Shown piece after piece: positions 28,311 through 36,990 of a stretch of DNA of 64,000 nt (positions are counted from its first letter, which is position 1; every line of letters starts with the position of its first letter). A program made the translations under genes and the position numbers. Origin of the DNA: Hymenobacter montanus (GTDB lineage: Bacteria > Bacteroidota > Bacteroidia > Cytophagales > Hymenobacteraceae); NCBI RefSeq assembly GCF_014699115.1, contig NZ_JACXAD010000007.1, forward strand, positions 124,001 to 188,000, given 5' to 3'. The notes under the pieces were generated by a model. The model was not told where the DNA came from, ran no database searches, and saw only the letters and a list, made by a program, of their open reading frames with translations.

Positions 28311-30299
28311 ATGAATAAAACGTATTGCCCCAGCCTAACCAAGTACCAGCGCCGCGTGGCCCGGGTGGTCAACATTGGCGACTTGCCGTTGGGGGGCGAC
28401 TACCCCATTCGGGTCCAGAGCATGACCACCGTCGACACGATGGATACGCTCGGCTCGGTGGAGCAAACCCTGCGCATGGTGGCCGCCGGATGCGAGTACG
28501 TGCGCATCACCGCGCCCAGCGTGAAAGAGGCCCAAAACCTGCTGGAAATCAAAAAGGAGCTGCGCAAGCGCGGCTGCCACGTGCCGCTCATTGCCGACAT
28601 CCACTTCACGCCCAACGCCGCCGAGCTGGCCGCCCGCATCGTAGAGAAAGTGCGCGTGAACCCGGGCAACTACGCCGATAAAAAGAAGTTCGAGGAAATC
28701 GAGTACACCGACGCGACCTACGCGGCCGAGGTGGAGCGCATCCGGGAACGGTTCCGGCCGCTCGTGAAAATTTGCAAGCAGTACGGCACTGCCATGCGTA
28801 TCGGCACCAACCACGGCTCCTTGTCCGACCGGATTTTGAGCCGGTACGGCGACACCCCGCTGGGCATGGTGGAGTCGGCCCTGGAGTTCCTGCGGCTCTG
28901 CGAAGAAGAAAGCTACTACAATGTGGTGCTCAGCATGAAGGCCAGTAACACCCAGGTGATGGTGCAGGCCTACCGTCTCCTGGTGCAGAAGCTCGGCGAG
29001 GAAGGGCTGCAGCCTTACCCGCTGCACCTGGGCGTAACCGAAGCCGGCGAAGCCGAAGATGGCCGCATCAAGTCGGCCGTGGGCATCGGCACGCTGCTGG
29101 AAGACGGCCTCGGCGACACTGTGCGCGTGAGCCTGACCGAGGCGCCCGAGGCCGAAGCCCCGGTGGCGAAAATGCTGATTGACCGCTACACCAACCGGGC
29201 CGCCGCGGCCCAGTCCATTGCGCCCCTGCCGGGCGAAGCGCCCATCAACCCGTTTCAGTACTTCCGCCGCGTTACCCGCGAGGTGGCCAACCTGGGCGGG
29301 CAGAACGTACCCCGCGTCATCACCGACCTGTCCCGCCTGCCCAGCTTGGAATACGCTGATTTGCGGGCCGCCGGCCACCTGTACTCGTCGTTTCTGGATA
29401 AGTTTCAGATGTCGGACCTCGGGGCCGATTACGTCTACACGGGCCAGCGGCCGGCCCCGTTCATGCTGCCTAATGGCCTCAAGGAAGTAGTGGACTACAC
29501 CGCCTGGCGCGATGCGGGCCACCGCGAGGACCACTTCCCGTTGTTTACGCCGGCTGAATACGCTGTGACGGCCGTGCGGCACCCGGTGCTGAATTTTGTG
29601 TTTCAAACCCTGGCTTCGCTCACCGCGCCGGTGCTTGACCAGCTACGGGCCGACCGCACCGCGGTGGTGATTCTGCGCACCGATAACGCTCACGCCATGC
29701 CGGAAATCCGGCGCGCCTTCTTCGAACTGATGAATGCCGGCGTAAGCTGCCCGGTCGTTATCAAGCGTCAGTTTCCGGCTCTCTCGCCCGAGGAAACCCA
29801 GCTCTATGCCGCTACCGATGGCGGCGGGTTGCTGCTCGATGGCCTCGGTGATGGCTTGCTGCTCGGCACTGAGCTGCTGCCCGAGCGGAGCAAGGACCAG
29901 TGGCTTACGACGTTCGACGGCCTTAACCAGCTCTCCTTCGGCATCCTGCAAGCGGCCCGCACCCGCATGAGCAAAACCGAGTACATCAGCTGCCCCAGCT
30001 GCGGCCGGACGCTGTTTGATCTGCAGGAAACCACGGCCATGATTCGCAAGCGCACCGACCACCTCAAGGGCGTGAAAATTGGCATCATGGGCTGCATCGT
30101 GAACGGCCCCGGCGAAATGGCCGATGCTGATTATGGGTACGTGGGCGTGGGCAAAGGCAAAATCTCGCTTTACCGAGGCCAGGAAGTCATCAAAAAATCG
30201 GTGCCCGAGGAAGCGGCGGTCGACGAGCTGATCGAGCTGATGCGCGAAGATGGCCGGTGGGTCGAGAAGGAGCTACTGGAGGAGCCAGCGGGAGTGTAG
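28311..30299 (+). CDS. ispG: 4-hydroxy-3-methylbut-2-enyl diphosphate synthase, long form
   Basis: Fe-S enzyme of the MEP isoprenoid pathway, converting MEcPP to HMBPP. The protein is 662 residues, well above the ~370 of E. coli GcpE, because a large extra domain lies between the TIM barrel (GGDYPIRVQSMTTVDTMDT near the N-terminus) and the C-terminal Fe-S domain. This is the three-domain form known from Bacteroidota and plants. Cluster ligands are in SCPSCGRTLFD and MGCIVNGPGEMADADYG. Confidence 0.96.
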   Translation: MNKTYCPSLTKYQRRVARVVNIGDLPLGGDYPIRVQSMTTVDTMDTLGSVEQTLRMVAAGCEYVRITAPSVKEAQNLLEIKKELRKRGCHVPLIADIHFTPNAAELAARIVEKVRVNPGNYADKKKFEEIEYTDATYAAEVERIRERFRPLVKICKQYGTAMRIGTNHGSLSDRILSRYGDTPLGMVESALEFLRLCEEESYYNVVLSMKASNTQVMVQAYRLLVQKLGEEGLQPYPLHLGVTEAGEAEDGRIKSAVGIGTLLEDGLGDTVRVSLTEAPEAEAPVAKMLIDRYTNRAAAAQSIAPLPGEAPINPFQYFRRVTREVANLGGQNVPRVITDLSRLPSLEYADLRAAGHLYSSFLDKFQMSDLGADYVYTGQRPAPFMLPNGLKEVVDYTAWRDAGHREDHFPLFTPAEYAVTAVRHPVLNFVFQTLASLTAPVLDQLRADRTAVVILRTDNAHAMPEIRRAFFELMNAGVSCPVVIKRQFPALSPEETQLYAATDGGGLLLDGLGDGLLLGTELLPERSKDQWLTTFDGLNQLSFGILQAARTRMSKTEYISCPSCGRTLFDLQETTAMIRKRTDHLKGVKIGIMGCIVNGPGEMADADYGYVGVGKGKISLYRGQEVIKKSVPEEAAVDELIELMREDGRWVEKELLEEPAGV

Positions 30300-30319
30300 G
30301 CTTTTTAACTAAAGCAAGT

Positions 30320-30604
30320 ATGCTGGACTTTTATTCCATTGAAGACGCTCAGCCTAAATACGTTTCGCCAAAGCAGCTAACTTACTTGGGTGGAATTGAA
30401 TGGGCGGAGTTTGAAACAGCGCAAAAAGCTAGGATCATAGAAGCTCACCTCGATTATTATGGTGATTTCAGCTGGTCAAGTGAATTAGTAAGACGTAAAC
30501 TATCAGCTTTGGCTGAGCTCAATCCTTTGCCAATGGGTAAACTAATGGCCATATTGAAAAAAGCAGCCGCTGCCGAACGTGGCGTTAAAGCTTTTGGCGA
30601 TTAG
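30320..30604 (+). CDS. Small hypothetical protein
   Basis: A 94-residue protein (MLDFYSIEDAQPKYVSPKQL) starting 20 bases after ispG. Its codons are clearly more AT-rich than those of ispG. It is mostly helical, with the segment WSSELVRRKLSALAEL. It ends two bases before the next small gene, so the pair is probably one unit. No family was recognised. Small AT-rich pairs like this are often orphan immunity or toxin-related genes, which is only a suggestion here. Confidence 0.6.
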   Translation: MLDFYSIEDAQPKYVSPKQLTYLGGIEWAEFETAQKARIIEAHLDYYGDFSWSSELVRRKLSALAELNPLPMGKLMAILKKAAAAERGVKAFGD

Positions 30605-30605
30605 C

Positions 30606-30884
30606 ATGAATGTTCAGCTGTTCGCCGGTTCAATTTGCTTGGGTTTGATTGAATCAAAAGTCATTGACGCTTCAATGGGGGTAGTAGGAGGGCTCTTGAA
30701 GCCTTCGGGTGCGTATATTGAAGCATTTCAAGCCCTTTTCAGGTTGCACACGGCGAAACCTGATTGGGACCAGTTGGCGCGCCTTAATTTGAAAGGAGTC
30801 CTGCTAACGGGTGAGCCTATTCTTTGTGCAGGCGGCATTTGTGTGACCGACTCCGAAGAATTCGATGAGATAGCTATAGAATGA
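30606..30884 (+). CDS. Small hypothetical protein
   Basis: A 92-residue protein (MNVQLFAGSICLGLIESKVI) starting right after the stop of the preceding gene. It is AT-rich in codon use like its partner. The end coincides with a tandem duplication of a 16-base unit (30867-30882 and 30883-30898, one mismatch), and the stop codon lies at the junction. No family recognised. Confidence 0.55.
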   Translation: MNVQLFAGSICLGLIESKVIDASMGVVGGLLKPSGAYIEAFQALFRLHTAKPDWDQLARLNLKGVLLTGEPILCAGGICVTDSEEFDEIAIE

Positions 30885-30972
30885 GGTAGCTATAGAATTC
30901 TGTGGTCTGGATCCGCGAGTAATGAATATGTTCCGTCTCCAGGATGGCTAGCCGTTGGCTTCAATCAGGAAG

Positions 30973-31443
30973 CTACTTGCACTTCTCCTTACGCCGTGTG
31001 TCGATAACGTGCGCAATTTTCCAGCCTTCGGCTAATTTTACCAACTGAAACGAGTCGTAGCCGCAGTGGCTGAACTTGCTGCCTAGGTAAAACTCATATG
31101 GGGCCCACACGCTGGCCAGGTTAGCGTCGATCAGGACCTGCTCGAATTGCACCCGCTCGTCCCACACCTCCGGGTGGGGCGTGCCCACGGCTTTCAGGAA
31201 GCCGCTGATGCTTTCCGTTCTCAGGGTGGGTGGCTGGCCCGGCTGGCCGCCGATGCCGTGCAGTACGGCGCCGGGGGCCAGGGTGCGGCGAACCATGCTG
31301 CTGTCGCCGCGCCGCAGGCCGTCGAAAAATGCCGTAACCGTTTGCTTTACAGCTTGGGTTTCGGCCGGCGTTGTTTGGGCGTGCGCCTCGCGCCGTACAC
31401 CGAGCAATAGGCAGGAGAAAAGAAAGATGGGATAGTGTTTCAT
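30973..31443 (-). CDS. Exported NTF2-like (SnoaL-type) protein
   Basis: A 156-residue protein with a signal peptide (IFLFSCLLLGVRREAHA). The mature part has the NTF2-like pattern: VKQTVTAFFDGLRRGDSSMV at the start of the cone-shaped fold and a final strand GWKIAHVIDTRRKEK. The family includes enzymes and binding proteins, so no substrate can be named. Two cysteines near the C-terminus could form a disulfide in the periplasm. Confidence 0.78.
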   Translation of the reverse strand: MKHYPIFLFSCLLLGVRREAHAQTTPAETQAVKQTVTAFFDGLRRGDSSMVRRTLAPGAVLHGIGGQPGQPPTLRTESISGFLKAVGTPHPEVWDERVQFEQVLIDANLASVWAPYEFYLGSKFSHCGYDSFQLVKLAEGWKIAHVIDTRRKEKCK

Positions 31444-31698
31444 GACGGAGAGATAATTGCCATTAGGAGAAAAGCTGGTACTTAGTAGGAATGGTAAAAT
31501 TCCCGTTGAGAAGTTGCTGATCGGGGGGCATGAAAAATGACGACTGCGGTTGGGATTTGCCCAGAAGAAGTACTTTTTTTCGGTATACTCATAATCTGAA
31601 TTATCTCAGAGAATATCGGCTGGTAGCGTGTCATAATCCATAGAAGTTAACTTGATCAAAGACATCAGCTATTTTCTTAAGTGGCCCTTATTGAATGC

Positions 31699-32148
31699 TC
31701 ATTCACCTTGCCGAAGCCGCTCCTCAATTTGTTGTGTTGTCATCACGAACTCGCACCACCACGATTGCTGGATTACGGAGTCGTTACGTTTCTTAGCTTC
31801 TGTGATTAGAGCACGGAGGTAACGAGCCATTAGGTGTTCAAAAGCTAAAATAGGTACTTGCACCTCTCCAAGCGGATTGTAAATTTCTACCCCCTCAAGA
31901 GGTTCCTGTCCAGGGTCTAGTTCATCTGTGGGATAGCGAAAGCCAGTATTATCTATACCAATTCCTTCACGATCGTGTACACCAGAAGCTACGTAGAGCA
32001 TCTCGCTTAAACTGAAGAAACCTAAAGTGCTCGTTATCACTAAAACTTCTTCCGAGCCTTTAATATCAAGGAGGCGCAAGGAGCCTTCGACGTCCCTTGG
32101 TTGGATTTGTATGCTGTTTACCAGTTCATCTGCAATTAGTTTGCTCAT
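31699..32148 (-). CDS. Hypothetical protein, AT-rich
   Basis: A 149-residue soluble acidic protein (MSKLIADELVNSIQIQPRDV). It contains LRLLDIKGSEEVLVITSTLG and a Trp-rich segment SVIQQSWWCEFVM near the C-terminus. The ATG at 32148 is chosen, and one three codons upstream is also possible. Base composition is clearly AT-richer than the core genes around it, as for 30320-30884, so it may be acquired. No family recognised. Confidence 0.6.
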   Translation of the reverse strand: MSKLIADELVNSIQIQPRDVEGSLRLLDIKGSEEVLVITSTLGFFSLSEMLYVASGVHDREGIGIDNTGFRYPTDELDPGQEPLEGVEIYNPLGEVQVPILAFEHLMARYLRALITEAKKRNDSVIQQSWWCEFVMTTQQIEERLRQGE

Positions 32149-32560
32149 AAAAATCAAAAGTCTGGGAGGGAAATATCAGCCTTGTTATCACGTAAAGTAT
32201 ACACAAATTGGTGTGATTTTGCCTATGCCCGTGATCCAACAGTAGCAGGAAAAATTTACTTTGTTGTATCCCCACACCCACATTCCCCACGCATTTGTAT
32301 TTCATTCATTACAGGGTTGAATTTTGGCTTGCTGGTAGAAGGGGTCGGTAATTATAATAATGTTCCACGCCTTATCTTTCAAATAAGAGATAATTGAAAT
32401 ATCGCACGGAAGGAGGTGTGGCCAGCCTGGGCATCAATTTATGGATTGGATCAGCCGATGAATAGGCGAGGGAGGAGCCATTGTAAAGGTGTTTTTCTCC
32501 CTGAAGGTAATGAGCCTGTTAGGAGTTGCACTGTCACCGTTGGCCGCCCAAAGTTGATTG
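32149..32560. other. AT-rich intergenic stretch
   Basis: About 410 bases of low GC content. A 71-codon open frame at 32182-32397 on the plus strand (with KIYFVVSPHPHSPRICIS) has no recognisable family and may be the remains of an acquired gene. No repeat or RNA gene was seen. Confidence 0.4.
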
Positions 32561-32568
32561 TAGTTTTG
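32561..32568 (+). promoter_or_regulatory. Promoter of the phytanoyl-CoA dioxygenase gene
   Basis: TAGTTTTG fits the -7 consensus, and TTGG at 32540-32543 lies 17 bases upstream as a plausible -33 element. The ATG is only 7 bases after the box, which implies a leaderless or nearly leaderless mRNA. Confidence 0.6.
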
Positions 32569-32575
32569 CGGGCGT

Positions 32576-33325
32576 ATGAAAACAACGTCAGGTGCTAACC
32601 CGCTGGCCGGCCGGTTGCAGGAAGATGGTTTTGCCATTTTACCGGGGCTTTACGAGCCGGCCGAGATAGCCGCTTTGCTGCAATGCATCGAAGGGGCCCC
32701 TGCCAGTGGCCCTAATTTTCGTCGGAGCCAGGCCGTGTTTGCTATTCGGAATCTGCTGGGCGAGGTGCCGGAACTGGGGCCGCTGCTGGATACCGCCGCC
32801 CTGCGCGCGCTGCTAACTCAGCTGTTCCCGGAGGGGTGCCAGCTCGTCAAAGCCATTTATTTTGACAAGCCCGCGCTATCGAACTGGCTGGTGGCCTGGC
32901 ATCAGGACCTGATGATCAACGTGGACGGCCGGGTTGAGCTGCCCGGTTTTGGGCCCTGGACCAGCAAGCCCGAAGGTACCTCGGTGCAGCCCCCCGTGGC
33001 GGTGCTGGAAAACATGTGCACCATTCGCATTCACCTCGACGACTGCGATGCCAGCAATGGCGGGCTGAAAGTAGTGGCCGGGACGCACCAGCACGGGGTA
33101 CTGCCCCCGGCCACATTGCCGGCTCTTACGCCGGCCGCTGTGGTGTGCGCCGTGCCCGCCGGTGGGGTCCTGCTCATGCGGCCCCTGCTGCTGCATGCTT
33201 CCAATCGCAGCACCAGCGCCCGCCCGCGTCGGGTGATCCACCTGGAATTTGCCTCGACGGAGCTACCGGGCGGCTTGCAGTGGCGGGAGCGGCGGCCGTG
33301 GCTTGAAGCGGAAAAACAACGGTAG
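32576..33325 (+). CDS. Phytanoyl-CoA dioxygenase family protein
   Basis: Fe(II)/2-oxoglutarate-dependent oxygenase, 249 residues. The iron-binding HxD is in AWHQDLMINVDGR, the distal His in MRPLLLHASNRS and the 2-oxoglutarate-binding Arg just after, in RPRRVIHLEFA. ECTCTIRIHLDDCD-like residues between them (MCTIRIHLDDCDASNGGL) form the barrel core. The family hydroxylates small molecules; the substrate is unknown. Confidence 0.9.
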   Translation: MKTTSGANPLAGRLQEDGFAILPGLYEPAEIAALLQCIEGAPASGPNFRRSQAVFAIRNLLGEVPELGPLLDTAALRALLTQLFPEGCQLVKAIYFDKPALSNWLVAWHQDLMINVDGRVELPGFGPWTSKPEGTSVQPPVAVLENMCTIRIHLDDCDASNGGLKVVAGTHQHGVLPPATLPALTPAAVVCAVPAGGVLLMRPLLLHASNRSTSARPRRVIHLEFASTELPGGLQWRERRPWLEAEKQR

Positions 33326-33526
33326 TCGCGTAAGCTAAGACGTTTTTTATTCGGCTACTTGAAACAAGTTTGAGGCTGGTTGAATACGTTATTGGGTCTG
33401 GCAGGAGTCTGTTTTTTAAGGCGTTGACGAGCTGGTGAAAGCGAGGATGATAGTCGGATTTTCCCGAAAAATCAAATCATTATGGAGCGCCTGGTGTTAT
33501 CTTTCTGAACCAAAACACGACCCGCC

Positions 33527-33715
33527 ATGAACGGTAAGAACCTTTTTAACTTTGGTCCGGTCCTCGGCTATTACTTCCGCCGCCACGACCCTACCCGCAA
33601 GAATAACTTCAACATGAAGACCATGCACTTCATCAATAAGCTTAGCTTGGCGATGTTTTTGGTCTGCTTAGTGGTGATGCTCTTTCGCTACGTGATCCCG
33701 GCATTTACGCACTAA
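33527..33715 (+). CDS. Small single-helix membrane protein (DUF6728-like)
   Basis: A 62-residue protein with a polar N-terminal half (LGYYFRRHDPTRKNNFNMKT) and one transmembrane helix (LAMFLVCLVVMLFRYVI). The layout matches small conserved membrane proteins of Bacteroidota that I tentatively link to DUF6728. Its TAA stop overlaps the next ATG (TAATG), so it is coupled to the MmcQ-like gene. A TATCTTTC box at 33498-33505 may be its promoter. Confidence 0.75.
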   Translation: MNGKNLFNFGPVLGYYFRRHDPTRKNNFNMKTMHFINKLSLAMFLVCLVVMLFRYVIPAFTH

Positions 33716-34080
33716 TGAACATCGAGGAGTTTCGTGACTACTGCCTGCTTAAGCCCGGGGTGACGGAGGAAACGCCTTTTGGCCCCGACACCTTGGTGCT
33801 CAAAGTAGGCGGTAAGATTTTTGCCCTGACCGACCTCGAAACGTTCGGCAGCATCAACCTCAAGTGCGACCCGGAGCGGGCCATCGAATTGCGCGAAGCC
33901 CACGATTACGTGCGCCCGGGCTATCACATGAACAAAAAGCACTGGAACACGGTGCTCATTGGTACCGGGGTTCCAACCGCGCAGCTGCGCGAGATGATAG
34001 ATCATTCGTATGAGTTGGTTCGGGCCGCCCTGCCCAAGGCGGCCCGATTAGCGTTAACTGACCAACCCAAAGCCGAATAG
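33715..34080 (+). CDS. MmcQ/YjbR family protein
   Basis: A 121-residue protein with the MmcQ/YjbR (CyaY-like DNA-binding) fold. Motifs are YCLLKPGVTEETPFGPDTLV, KIFALTDLE, INLKCDPERAIELRE and the final HWNTV with the helix ELVRAALPK. The family is widespread, and its molecular role is not firmly known. It is translationally coupled to the preceding small membrane protein and followed by a terminator. Confidence 0.92.
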   Translation: MNIEEFRDYCLLKPGVTEETPFGPDTLVLKVGGKIFALTDLETFGSINLKCDPERAIELREAHDYVRPGYHMNKKHWNTVLIGTGVPTAQLREMIDHSYELVRAALPKAARLALTDQPKAE

Positions 34081-34122
34081 CAGGGAACTCCGCCCTAGCT
34101 TTATTGTGGGCACTTCCCCTAT

Positions 34123-34157
34123 AAAAACGCCCTACCAGGAATCCGATGGGGCGTTTT
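34123..34157. terminator. Bidirectional terminator
   Basis: A 9-base-pair stem, AAAACGCCC with GGGCGTTTT, with A-rich and T-rich outer ends, placed between the convergent MmcQ-like gene and the M14 peptidase gene. Confidence 0.7.
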
Positions 34158-34225
34158 CGTTGCTGGTAGTTTGTTTGGTAAAGGGTAGGGTCACCCAATC
34201 AGGTTCCCGTCGTTGATGATGCTTC

Positions 34226-36826
34226 CTATTGGCCCACCATAAAAAGGGCGTTGCTGAATAGGAGCTTGCCCCCTTGCCAGAAAGCCCGGAACAGGGGATT
34301 GTCGCCCAAGTACACCACTTCGCCGCGGCCTAGGTCCTGGGTGCCAACCACGAAGGTGTCAGCCAGCTCCCGACGGGCTTTGGCCCCGATGAAACCGGCC
34401 GAGTAGCTGTCCTTTTTGATGACGCCTACGTTCCAGCCGCCCTTGCCCAGGAAGCCGTAGTTGAGCGGGTTGCGAATCAGGGCGAAATATGTGCTGCCGT
34501 AGCCGAAGGCCAGCGGGTGGGTGTTGTCGAGCTGTACGCGGTACACGCTGCCCTGCACCACTTCTTCGGCCTCTTCGCGCTCGGAGTCGCCGTAGCGGCG
34601 CAGGAGTTTATAGGGGTTGTCCTTTGCATCTTTCCGCACGGCCACGGAATCCACCGCTTTGGTTTTGAGCAGGAAATCCTTTTTGTTGGCTAAGAACCGG
34701 GCGGCTCCTTCGAGGGCAATGAGCTTGCCGCCGTCGCGCACCCAGGCCCTAAGGCTTTCGAGGGCTTTATCGGGGTAGACGTCGGCGTAACTGCCATTGG
34801 GCAGAATCAGCACGTTGTATTTTTGGAGGGATACCCGGCTCAGGTAGTCGGTGCCCAGTACCGTGAGCGGGTAGCCCAGCTGCTGCTCGAAGAAGTGCCA
34901 TACTTCCCCGAACGCGCTGGCATCGACTCCCGGCCCGGCCACCACGGCCACGGTGGGCTGCTTTACGAAGTGCACGGTGCTCGAGCCCAAGTCGCGGCCC
35001 GCGCTGGAGAAGCCGGATTTTACGGCCCTGACCACGGTGCCGGCCGAGTCGGCCTGGGCGCGGACCAACTGATCGAAGCGGGCGCCCAGGGCCTCGTTGC
35101 CGGCCCGGGTGATGATGAGGCTGCCGGGCGCGTACTGCTCGCCTTCCGCCTCGAACTCCTTTTCCGCGTAGCGCACTTTCACTTTCTGCTGGAGCAAGCG
35201 GCTCAGGAAGCGAGCGTCTTGCAGGCTATTCCAGCGGGCGAGGTAGGCGTAAGGACGAGCACTGGGCGCGCCGGGGCCTTGCACCAACGCTTGGGCGGGA
35301 GCCGCAGCCGTCGCGTCGACGCGGCCGGGGAGGGCGAACGCGCGGAGGCCGAACGCGTAAGGCAGGGCCCAGGAAGTAATATCGTAAGTTAGGGAATCTT
35401 CCAGTTGGGGGCGGGGCTCAAAGAGTACCTTCACCAGCGTCGACTTGGGCTGGTACATGCTCACGACCACGTCGCGGGGCTCGATTTGTACCGACTCGGT
35501 TTGGCCGGAGGTGTAGCTGAAGCCGCGGGTTTTCAAGCGCTTCGGGGCAAACCCGTAGCTGATTTGGTTGCGCTCGAGGTACTGGGTCAGCGCCCGGAGC
35601 TGGCCGGGGTCGTTGCCGGTCGACAGCACGTAGGATTTGTACTCGCCCCGGGGCTTGGTTTGGGCCGTGGTAAAATAGGTCTCAAACTCGCGGAGCAGGT
35701 CGTCGTGGCGCTCGGCGGTGGCCTGAATGGTGGTGCGGCTGGCGGCGTGGTGGTGGGCGATGCGCTGGCTTAGCGTGAGGGTATCACCGTCGAGGCGGGC
35801 GAAAGCGACGCCGGCGGGCCCGCCGCCGCCCTGCTCGTAGGTCATGCCGATGGCCCCGTTGAAGGCGGGCCAGGTGTCGCCGTAGGTCGGCGCGTACAGG
35901 TCGTAAATCTCGCGGGTGAAATACAGCCAGTTGTTTTGGTCGAACGTTACTTTGTTGTAGTCGCCCAAAATGCCCTGAAACGTGCGTTGCCAGGCGGTAA
36001 TGTCGGCGTGGTAGGGCTTGGCGGCGGGCGAGAAATAGTAGGAGTTGTTGGGCCCCATCTCGTGGAAGTCGGCGTGTACGGCGGGGAGCCACTGGTTATA
36101 GAGCACAATGCGCTGCCGGGTTTCCTGCTGGGTTTGCCAGGCCCAGTCGCGGTTCAGGTCGAAATAATAGTGGTTGTAGCGGCCCCCGGGCCAGGGCTCG
36201 TGGTGCTCCCAGGAGTCGGGGTTGGCGGTGGTCGACTGGTTGCGGACGCGGTTGTACCAGGAGGCGTAGCGGTCGCGGCCGTCGGGGTTAACGCAGGGGT
36301 CCACGATGACGACCGTGTTCTTCAGCCAGCGCTGCATCTGCTGGTCGGCCGGGTTAGCCAGGTCGTAGAGCACCTGCATCACGGCTTCGGACGATACGGC
36401 CTCGTTGCCGTGCACGTTGTAGCTCAGCCAGCACACGGCGGGCAGCTGACGCTGGCCGGCGCCCTTTTCCAGGCCCGCCAGCCGGAGGTTATTGTGGCGG
36501 ATCTCGTCGAGGCGGCCGAAATTGTCGGCGCTGGCAATTTGCACCACTTCCAGCGGGCGGTGTTCGTAGGTGCTGCCGTAGCGCACGCGCTTCATCCGGT
36601 CCGGCGCATGGGCCACTACGTGGGCTACGTAGCGCAGCAGGTCGGCGTGGGGCGTGAACTGGGTGCCCAGCGGGTAGCCCAGGAACTGGGCGGGGGTAAG
36701 TAGCGGACCCGTGGCGTCGGTGCTCTGGGCGCGGCCCGCCCGCGGTAACAGCAGCAGGCCTAATACACAAAAGCGGTAGAAAGCGCGGACCAGGGCTGGC
36801 CCGCGGAAGGGTAGGAATATGGACAT
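34226..36826 (-). CDS. Exported M14 family zinc carboxypeptidase
   Basis: An 866-residue secreted peptidase from the ATG at 36826, with a signal peptide (FCVLGLLLLPRAGRAQS). The zinc ligands are in NVHGNEAVSSE (HxxE) and VHADFHEMGPNNSYY. The C-terminal half (from about residue 520) contains a class I glutamine-amidotransferase-like domain (VLILPNGSYADVYPDKALESL, split here by residue limits) as in other Bacteroidota M14 proteins. The upstream ATG at 36877 would place 17 charged residues before the signal peptide and is less likely. Confidence 0.9.
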   Translation of the reverse strand: MSIFLPFRGPALVRAFYRFCVLGLLLLPRAGRAQSTDATGPLLTPAQFLGYPLGTQFTPHADLLRYVAHVVAHAPDRMKRVRYGSTYEHRPLEVVQIASADNFGRLDEIRHNNLRLAGLEKGAGQRQLPAVCWLSYNVHGNEAVSSEAVMQVLYDLANPADQQMQRWLKNTVVIVDPCVNPDGRDRYASWYNRVRNQSTTANPDSWEHHEPWPGGRYNHYYFDLNRDWAWQTQQETRQRIVLYNQWLPAVHADFHEMGPNNSYYFSPAAKPYHADITAWQRTFQGILGDYNKVTFDQNNWLYFTREIYDLYAPTYGDTWPAFNGAIGMTYEQGGGGPAGVAFARLDGDTLTLSQRIAHHHAASRTTIQATAERHDDLLREFETYFTTAQTKPRGEYKSYVLSTGNDPGQLRALTQYLERNQISYGFAPKRLKTRGFSYTSGQTESVQIEPRDVVVSMYQPKSTLVKVLFEPRPQLEDSLTYDITSWALPYAFGLRAFALPGRVDATAAAPAQALVQGPGAPSARPYAYLARWNSLQDARFLSRLLQQKVKVRYAEKEFEAEGEQYAPGSLIITRAGNEALGARFDQLVRAQADSAGTVVRAVKSGFSSAGRDLGSSTVHFVKQPTVAVVAGPGVDASAFGEVWHFFEQQLGYPLTVLGTDYLSRVSLQKYNVLILPNGSYADVYPDKALESLRAWVRDGGKLIALEGAARFLANKKDFLLKTKAVDSVAVRKDAKDNPYKLLRRYGDSEREEAEEVVQGSVYRVQLDNTHPLAFGYGSTYFALIRNPLNYGFLGKGGWNVGVIKKDSYSAGFIGAKARRELADTFVVGTQDLGRGEVVYLGDNPLFRAFWQGGKLLFSNALFMVGQ

Positions 36827-36990
36827 GAAAAATCGAAAAGAATGCGCTGAACAGGAAGGACGGGCCACCCGGTACAAATATGCATTCAGGACGCTGAGCT
36901 GGATAAGGCAGCGGAAGCCGGCTATCTCGGGCGAGGTGGCGGCTTTGGGGGCTTAGGGCCTGAGCTGACCCCATCCGCAGGAACTCTCCG

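Noticed and set aside
28335..29606. 423-codon antisense frame within ispG
   Set aside because: His/Gly/Val-rich shadow of a conserved enzyme.
33715..34080. Possible transcription factor named from the YjbR DNA-binding label
   Set aside because: The CyaY-like fold is clear, but a regulatory role is not established for the family, so no function was assigned.
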